DNA from: Methanothrix sp.
GTDB taxonomy: Archaea; Halobacteriota; Methanosarcinia; Methanotrichales; Methanotrichaceae
Assembly: GCA_028688175.1 (NCBI GenBank)
Contig: JAQTYS010000015.1
Coordinates: 1 to 19,799 of the forward strand
Reading direction: 5' to 3'
Length of the DNA stretch: 19,799 bases
Translations under genes and position numbers: made by a program
The notes under the pieces: generated by a model
What the model saw: the letters and a program-made list of their open reading frames with translations, nothing else
What the model was told of the DNA's origin: nothing
Database searches by the model: none
In this document: positions 15,251-19,799 of the stretch, one piece after another
Position numbering within the stretch: the first letter of the stretch is position 1
Layout of the letters: the number at the start of each line of letters is the position of its first letter

Positions 15251-16029
15251 TGCAGGTAAAGGACATCATGACCGAGCCGGTTACCATCGACAAATCAGAG
15301 AGACTGGGCCATGCTCTGGACCAGATGGTGAAGAATGATCTGAGAAGGCTGCTGGTCACCAACAAAGATAAGTTGGGCGGCATAATCACTATGAGGCAGA
15401 TTGCTCGCGTTCTAGGAACGAGAAAATCTCTGGGAATGCCTGCCTCCTCTCTGCATGTGGCATCTGCCACCATGGACGCCGTAATCAAGGTACTCCCTGA
15501 TATGGATGTACAAAATGCCATGATCCTCTTGCAGAAGACCGGCGTTCTGGCAGTAATGGATGGCGAGAAGGTCCTGGGCTGGGTTCGACCCAGAGAAATA
15601 TTAGCGGCAGTAAATGTAAGCGGCATGGCTGCCGATGCCATGCGTTACCCGCTGACCTGCAACCCCAACGACCGGCTGGTTCACGCCCGGCGTATGATGC
15701 TGGATAGGGGAGTAGGAAGGCTTCCCGTGGTTGAGGGTGGCCGACTGGTTGGTATTATCTCAGAACAGGATGTGGCTAAGTCTCTACGTGCCTTCCGGGA
15801 CTTGAACGATACTGCCAGCAAGCAATACGCACGCATCTTCAACATCCTGGTATCAGATGTGATGACTCATGAAGTGAAGTACGTCTATGCCGACACGCCT
15901 CTGGAGGAGGTTAAGAAGATCATTCTCTCTGAGAACAGAGGCGGCCTGCCCGTTCTCAGTCGCAGAGAAGAGGTCGTGGGCATGATCACCAGGCGGTCCG
16001 TATTGGATTATCTGGTGAGGACCGGATGA
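15250..16029 (+). CDS. Protein with four CBS domains (CBS gene 5)
   Basis: The 259-residue protein holds four CBS domains, near residues 1, 64, 130 and 197. The second (ATMDAVIKVLPDMDVQNAMI) is degenerate and lacks the usual LPVV core; the third and fourth are canonical (GRLPVVEGGRLVGIISEQD, GGLPVLSRREEVVGMITRR). GGAGGTG at 15237-15243 is six bases before the ATG at 15250, which is therefore preferred over the GTG at 15241. The stop overlaps the RNA ligase start by four bases (ATGA), so the CBS block and the ligase are translationally linked. Confidence 0.9.
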   Translation: MQVKDIMTEPVTIDKSERLGHALDQMVKNDLRRLLVTNKDKLGGIITMRQIARVLGTRKSLGMPASSLHVASATMDAVIKVLPDMDVQNAMILLQKTGVLAVMDGEKVLGWVRPREILAAVNVSGMAADAMRYPLTCNPNDRLVHARRMMLDRGVGRLPVVEGGRLVGIISEQDVAKSLRAFRDLNDTASKQYARIFNILVSDVMTHEVKYVYADTPLEEVKKIILSENRGGLPVLSRREEVVGMITRRSVLDYLVRTG

Positions 16030-17147
16030 ATCTGGCAAGAGTTGCACAGAGACTGGGAATAACTGTAGATAGGCTGCAAGGCCTGCAAGAGACCATAATC
16101 AGAGAATCCGCCTGGCCAAAGCCTCGGCTGCTCCGCTTTGAAAAAGAGTCATCGGGGATCGAGGCCGGGACAACTATTTTTGAAAATGGCGAGATCGTTT
16201 TTGGCTATCCCAAGATTCGTCGCCCCCTCATGCTTGCCGCGGCAATAGAGCGACATTTTTCCGATACGCTAGCAGTAGAGGAGAAGATGAACGGCCATAA
16301 CGTGCGCATCCTCTCAATAAACGGCGAGATTGTGGCTCTTACCAGAGGCGGGTTTATCTGCCCCTATTCTACGGAAGTAGCACGCCTAAAGATACCAGAG
16401 GCAGTATTCGAGAAGCATCCTCAAAGGGTTTTGTGTGCAGAGATGGTGGGCCCGGAAAATCCCTATGTAGCCAGCAACATCTATCCTACGGATGGCGTTG
16501 ACTTCTATCTCTTCGATATAGCCGAAAAGAACTACAAAGGAACTTTGGGCGTTGATAGGACGCATGAGGTGGCAGAGGAGTTCGGCTTGCGCTCTGCGGC
16601 CTTCCTGGGAGAGTTTCATAAGGAGAACGCTGCCGAGAAGATCAAGGAGATTGTGATCAAGCTGGGCCGTCAGGGGCGCGAGGGAGTGGTTATGAAAGAC
16701 CCGGAAAACCTTGTGCCTCCGCTAAAGTATACCAGCTCCAGGACCAATTGTAGTGACCTGGCTGTGGCCTTTCGCTACTACAATGACTATGCCCTGGACT
16801 TCTTTGTATCCCGGGCGGTGCGAGAAGGTTATCAGAGCGTGGAGTGGAAAGAGACGCAAGAAGAGAGACGGGCGAGGGCTCTGTCTTTGGGAGAGAGCAT
16901 CCTCCTGCCTTTGGCTGATACCATAGAAAGGGCGCAAAATGGCGAGAATATTGTGCAGAAGGTACAGATCCGGGTGAAAAGCCTGCAGACGGCCAGAGAC
17001 TTTGAGTATCACCTGCGAAGAAGCGGCATTCGCACCATCTTCGAGCCTCCCGAGCCCGAGGACGGCGGCTATTTAATCCGGATAACCAAGCTGGTCATGA
17101 GCACAAACGATAAAACCCAGGCGCTCTTGAATGGGGAAATGTGGTAG
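16026..17147 (+). CDS. ATP-dependent RNA ligase, Pab1020/Rnl3 type
   Basis: The 373-residue enzyme is a nucleotidyltransferase. Motif I is EEKMNG with the AMP-accepting Lys87 (KxxG), motif III is FYLFDI (160-165), motif IV REGVVMK (218-224) and motif V PLKY with Lys234. A family-specific C-terminal domain of about 130 residues follows; in the Pyrococcus abyssi Pab1020 structure this region makes the homodimer. Characterised members join 5'-phosphate and 3'-hydroxyl RNA ends and make circular RNAs in the cell. Motif order and total length agree with the family. It is the sixth gene of the CBS operon, overlapping CBS gene 5 by four bases. Confidence 0.92.
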   Translation: MNLARVAQRLGITVDRLQGLQETIIRESAWPKPRLLRFEKESSGIEAGTTIFENGEIVFGYPKIRRPLMLAAAIERHFSDTLAVEEKMNGHNVRILSINGEIVALTRGGFICPYSTEVARLKIPEAVFEKHPQRVLCAEMVGPENPYVASNIYPTDGVDFYLFDIAEKNYKGTLGVDRTHEVAEEFGLRSAAFLGEFHKENAAEKIKEIVIKLGRQGREGVVMKDPENLVPPLKYTSSRTNCSDLAVAFRYYNDYALDFFVSRAVREGYQSVEWKETQEERRARALSLGESILLPLADTIERAQNGENIVQKVQIRVKSLQTARDFEYHLRRSGIRTIFEPPEPEDGGYLIRITKLVMSTNDKTQALLNGEMW

Positions 17148-17160
17148 AAGGCAATAGCTT

Positions 17161-18414
17161 ATGAGTGAAATTGCAGATATCGAGATGCAGGGCCATCTCA
17201 TCGACTCGCAGATGCTGACACGCGTCCTGGACAAGATCATGGATATGGGCGGCGAGTTTGAGATCAAGAACTTTCAGATAGGCCAGAAGAAGAACGACAG
17301 CAGTTATGTGCAGATCACCGTCACCGGCGAGGATGCAGCCCACCTGGACAGAGTCCTGCTGGAGCTGCACTCCCTGGGAGCGCGCCTGGTAGAGATGGAG
17401 GATGCCAAAACCGGTGTCGCTCCCGGCGATATGGTCGTTCCCAGGGGCTTTTACTCCACCACCAATCACCCCACCTATGTGCGTTATCATGGTACCTGGG
17501 TGGAGGTGGAGCACAATCACATGGACTGCCTCATCGTGCTGCAAGACGGCCGGGCCATATGCACTCCCATCGGCCATATCAAGAAGGGCGAACGGGTGGT
17601 CATCGGCACCGGCGGTGTCAAGGTCGTGCCGCCTGAACGGCCCCGCGAGAAGACCTTCTTCGGCTTTATGTCCAATGAGGTCAGTTCAGAGCGGCCCAGC
17701 GGTGAGCTGGTGCGCCAGCTGGCCGGCGAGATAGTGCGCACCAAGAAAGCGGGCGGAAAGATTGCTGTAGTCTGCGGTCCGGCCGTGGTTCATACGGGAG
17801 CAGCACCATCGCTCGCCCGGCTCATCCGGGAGGGCTATGTGGATGTGCTCCTGGCAGGAAATGCTGTGGCTGTGCATGACATCGAGCGGCAGCTCTTCGG
17901 CACCAGTCTGGGCATGAACTGCCAGGGAAATGCCATATCCGGAGGGCATCGAAATCACCTCTACGCCATCAGCGAGATTATGGCCAGCGGCTCCATCAAG
18001 AACGCCATAGCGGAAGGCAAGCTCAAAGGGGGCATCATGTATGAGGCCACCCAAAAAGGCATCGCCTACATTCTGGCAGGCTCCATTCGCGATGATGGAC
18101 CTCTGCCCGAGGTGATCACAGACACGGCCAGAGCCAAGGACGCCATGGACAAGGCTCTGCGTGGTGTGGACATGACCATAATGCTGGGCACCATGTTGCA
18201 CTCCATTGCCGTAGGAAATCTGCTGCCCTCCTTCGTCAAGACCATCTGCGTGGACATCAATCCATCAACTGTGACCAAGCTCATGGACCGGGGATCAGCT
18301 CAGGCCATTGGCCTCGTAACAGATATCGGCATATTCCTGCCCCAGCTGGCCGAGGAGATCGAGAAACAGAAGAGCGGGCTGGATGAAAAGCCGTGCGAGG
18401 ATCGCAAAACTTAA
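17161..18414 (+). CDS. TIGR00300 family protein, probable nickel-pincer-dependent ornithine cyclodeaminase
   Basis: The 417-residue protein matches the LOR/SDH-domain family TIGR00300. The N-terminal domain (about 1-100) is followed by a small barrel with HMDCLIVL and AICTPIGHIKKGERVVIGTGG, and a Rossmann-like C-terminal part (about 180-400) with AVVCGPAVVHTGA, LLAGNAVAVHDIE, GGHRNHLYAI and GTMLHSIAVGN. Homologous domains in cyanobacterial AgrE/ArgZ and a Methanococcus protein are reported to convert ornithine to proline and ammonia; the family is now annotated as using the nickel-pincer nucleotide. No lar cofactor genes are in the window. The start is 13 nt after the RNA ligase stop, so it is the last gene of the CBS operon. 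The function is inferred from the family. Confidence 0.87.
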   Translation: MSEIADIEMQGHLIDSQMLTRVLDKIMDMGGEFEIKNFQIGQKKNDSSYVQITVTGEDAAHLDRVLLELHSLGARLVEMEDAKTGVAPGDMVVPRGFYSTTNHPTYVRYHGTWVEVEHNHMDCLIVLQDGRAICTPIGHIKKGERVVIGTGGVKVVPPERPREKTFFGFMSNEVSSERPSGELVRQLAGEIVRTKKAGGKIAVVCGPAVVHTGAAPSLARLIREGYVDVLLAGNAVAVHDIERQLFGTSLGMNCQGNAISGGHRNHLYAISEIMASGSIKNAIAEGKLKGGIMYEATQKGIAYILAGSIRDDGPLPEVITDTARAKDAMDKALRGVDMTIMLGTMLHSIAVGNLLPSFVKTICVDINPSTVTKLMDRGSAQAIGLVTDIGIFLPQLAEEIEKQKSGLDEKPCEDRKT

Positions 18415-18440
18415 ATTCGCATGGGTCTGTGACTTTCTGG

Positions 18441-18446
18441 TTTTTT
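18441..18446 (+). terminator. T-run ending the CBS operon, just before the tRNA
   Basis: Six T residues lie 26 nt after the last operon stop codon and two bases before the mature tRNA 5' end. They may end the operon transcript, or read-through transcripts may be cut at the tRNA. Confidence 0.35.
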
Positions 18447-18448
18447 GG

Positions 18449-18523
18449 GCCGCCGTGGCTTAGCCCGGTTAAAGCGGCTGATTCGTAATCAGCAGTCCAT
18501 GGGTTCGAATCCCATCGGCGGCT
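18449..18523 (+). tRNA. tRNA-Thr (anticodon CGT)
   Basis: All arms fold by eye. The acceptor GCCGCCG (18449-18455) pairs with CGGCGGC (18516-18522). The D stem is GCTT with AAGC. The anticodon stem is GCTGA (18477-18481) with TCAGC (18489-18493) around loop TTCGTAA, giving anticodon CGT at 18484-18486. The T arm is ATGGG, TTCGAAT, CCCAT. The discriminator is T, as usual for archaeal tRNA-Thr. No CCA is encoded and no intron is present. A T-run (18523-18529) follows directly and is a likely terminator. It reads ACG codons and, as an ANN-decoding tRNA, is a t6A substrate of KEOPS. Confidence 0.97.
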
Positions 18524-18529
18524 TTTTTT
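18524..18529 (+). terminator. Oligo-T terminator of tRNA-Thr
   Basis: A T-run follows the discriminator base directly, typical for archaeal tRNA genes. The following bases to 18765 hold no gene that can be supported. Confidence 0.5.
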
Positions 18530-18590
18530 GATTTTTCATTCAGGCTAGGTCAATAAAAATCAATCAAATATGTAGTCCTTATTTCGTCAG

Positions 18591-18600
18591 CTATTTAAAG
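18591..18600 (+). promoter_or_regulatory. TATA-like element upstream of the substrate-binding protein gene
   Basis: CTATTTAAAG lies about 165 nt before the ATG at 18766, so the leader would be long (about 140 nt). A second AT-rich element, TAAATTCTATTAATAG near 18737-18753, would give a nearly leaderless transcript. I cannot decide between them. Confidence 0.25.
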
Positions 18601-18765
18601 GCCCCTAATTTTGTGAAAAATGAACATGCGTCATCTGAATTTCGCGTGTCCTCTTTGTGTCCTCTCGAGAAGTCCTAAACGATTCCCCGATGTTGATACC
18701 CTCGACAATGGGCAAAAAGTTTGCAACAGTTAAACCTAAATTCTATTAATAGTAATGATTTATCA

Positions 18766-19799
18766 ATGAGGACTCGAATCATAGCTTTGATTTTTATTGC
18801 AGTACTCATCTATTTCGCCGCCGCACAGAGTGCTCCCACCTCGCCGCCACCCGAGGAAGATATTTTAGCCATCGGTGCCCTTCTGCCCCTGCACGGCGAG
18901 AACAGCAACTATGGAATATCTGCCCGGATCGCCCTGCAGATCGCAGAGGAGGATATCAACAAGCTATTCTCCGACCTTGGCAGAGCGATTCGAGTTCAGG
19001 TAGTGGCCGTCGACACACAATCAGACCCAGACATAACCCTAAAGGCTCTGCAAGAGCTGCAACACAAGGGAATTAAGATCATGATAGGACCGGAGCAGAG
19101 CCAATCTCTGGCCAGAGTACGCGAATATGCCGATCAGAACGGAGTTATCCTGATAAGCTGCGCCAGTACGGCGTCTTCCCTTGCCATTGCCAACGACACC
19201 ACCTTCAGGCTCGCGCCTGATGATGCCACTCTGGCGCGATTATTGACATACCTGATGCAAAGAGACGGCATAAAAGTGCTTATTGCGCTGGCTCGAAGAG
19301 ACCTGTGGGCCGATGATATGCTCAATGCCACCAAACGCGAGTTCGAGGAGAAGAAGGGAATAATGAAAGAGGCTGTCCGCTATGATCCCCAGACCATTAA
19401 CTTTTCAAGCCAATTAAACCTCTTGCACAATCTAGTGGAAAATGAGACCAAAAAATCCGGTACGGATAATGTGGCGGTCTATGTTTCCGCATTCTATGAG
19501 ATCGTCCCCATCCTCTCGCAAGCAACCGGCGACCCGGTGCTTGCCTCTGTCAGATGGTACGGCAACGACCTTGCCAATGCGGCAATAAGTCAGAATAAGA
19601 CAGCCGCAGAATTTGCATATTCTGTGCATTTCCTCTCACCGGTAATTGGGGGAGCATGCGGACCCAAATATGAACAGATCAAGAAAGCAGTCTTCAATGA
19701 GACAGGACGCGAGGCCAGTTCCTTGGTAGCCAATGATTATGATGCGCTCTGGCTTATCGCCTATGCCTACCTATTGGCAGGCTGCGATGATGCAAGAGC
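18766..19799 (+). CDS. Secreted ABC-type substrate-binding protein (Peripla_BP_6 type), 3' partial
   Basis: The frame is open from the ATG at 18766 to the window end, so at least 344 residues are present and the C-terminus is missing. The N-terminus RTRIIALIFIAVLIYFAAA is a signal peptide with a likely cut near residues 20-22; a proline-rich linker follows. From residue 33 the sequence ILAIGALLPLHGENSNYG starts a type I periplasmic-binding fold of the branched-chain amino-acid/amide receptor class. Further family pieces are MIGPEQSQSLARVREYADQ, VILISCASTAS and TFRLAPDD. Several N-x-S/T sequons (for example NDT, NAT, NFS, NET, NKT) fit an exported, possibly glycosylated archaeal protein. No lipobox is seen. 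The ligand is unknown; permease genes may lie beyond the window. Confidence 0.88.
   Translation, partial: MRTRIIALIFIAVLIYFAAAQSAPTSPPPEEDILAIGALLPLHGENSNYGISARIALQIAEEDINKLFSDLGRAIRVQVVAVDTQSDPDITLKALQELQHKGIKIMIGPEQSQSLARVREYADQNGVILISCASTASSLAIANDTTFRLAPDDATLARLLTYLMQRDGIKVLIALARRDLWADDMLNATKREFEEKKGIMKEAVRYDPQTINFSSQLNLLHNLVENETKKSGTDNVAVYVSAFYEIVPILSQATGDPVLASVRWYGNDLANAAISQNKTAAEFAYSVHFLSPVIGGACGPKYEQIKKAVFNETGREASSLVANDYDALWLIAYAYLLAGCDDAR

Noticed and set aside
12042..16029. DNA-level tandem repeats or CRISPR-like structure in the CBS region
   Set aside because: The repetition is at protein level (CBS folds). No regularly spaced identical DNA repeats were seen.
18620..18733. Small ORF of 37 codons with a CPLC motif between tRNA-Thr and the substrate-binding protein gene, 20 nt after a TATA-like element
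   Set aside because: There is no ribosome binding site, no recognisable family and only one CxxC. The length is within chance for AT-rich intergenic DNA. Conservation in relatives would be needed to call it.
18449..18765. tRNA-Thr 3' end as an attachment site for an integrated element
   Set aside because: No repeat of the tRNA 3' end and no integrase were seen within the window. The downstream gene is an ordinary transporter component.

Overview
The window is archaeal, and a methanogenic euryarchaeon of the Methanothrix (Methanosaeta) kind or a close relative is the best guess. The support is gene content: archaeal S15, Alba, two KEOPS subunits (Pcc1, Bud32), the zinc-dependent seryl-tRNA synthetase known from methanogens, a Pab1020-type RNA ligase, a TIGR00300 protein, DUF116 and DUF1786 families, and BRE/TATA promoters combined with Shine-Dalgarno sites. 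The genus is inferred and was not tested by search. Coding density is high; the longest stretch without a gene is about 240 bases (18524-18765).

Region 1 (1-3881): the 3' part of an anaerobic ribonucleotide reductase gene (nrdD), cut by the window edge and interrupted by a 475-residue intein with a LAGLIDADG (DOD) endonuclease placed beside the conserved cysteines of the reductase. A small 2[4Fe-4S] ferredoxin with its own promoter follows. A membrane-anchored, cysteine-rich DUF116 protein converges on it from the other strand.

Region 2 (3953-7536): a tightly overlapping translation operon, rps15 - DHH/RecJ-like phosphoesterase - pcc1 - serS2. It ends in a hairpin that overlaps the serS stop codon.

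Region 3 (7543-11403, minus strand): read in the direction of transcription, DUF1786 (an ASKHA-like ATPase fold) and bud32 overlap by 10 nt. They are followed by alba, purN, a HIT-family hydrolase and a secreted TPR protein. A divergent promoter region at 11404-11461 separates this block from a MoaB/MogA-like gene.

Region 4 (11985-18414): a seven-gene, translationally coupled operon of five successive CBS-domain genes (about 18 CBS domains in all, the first with a C-terminal zinc ribbon), an ATP-dependent RNA ligase of the Pab1020/Rnl3 type and a nickel-pincer-type ornithine cyclodeaminase (TIGR00300). It is the best candidate here for an undescribed system: a large nucleotide-sensing module wired next to RNA ligation and amino-acid metabolism.

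Region 5 (18441-19799): a T-rich terminator, tRNA-Thr(CGT), a short intergenic stretch and the 5' part of a secreted ABC-type substrate-binding protein that runs off the window end.
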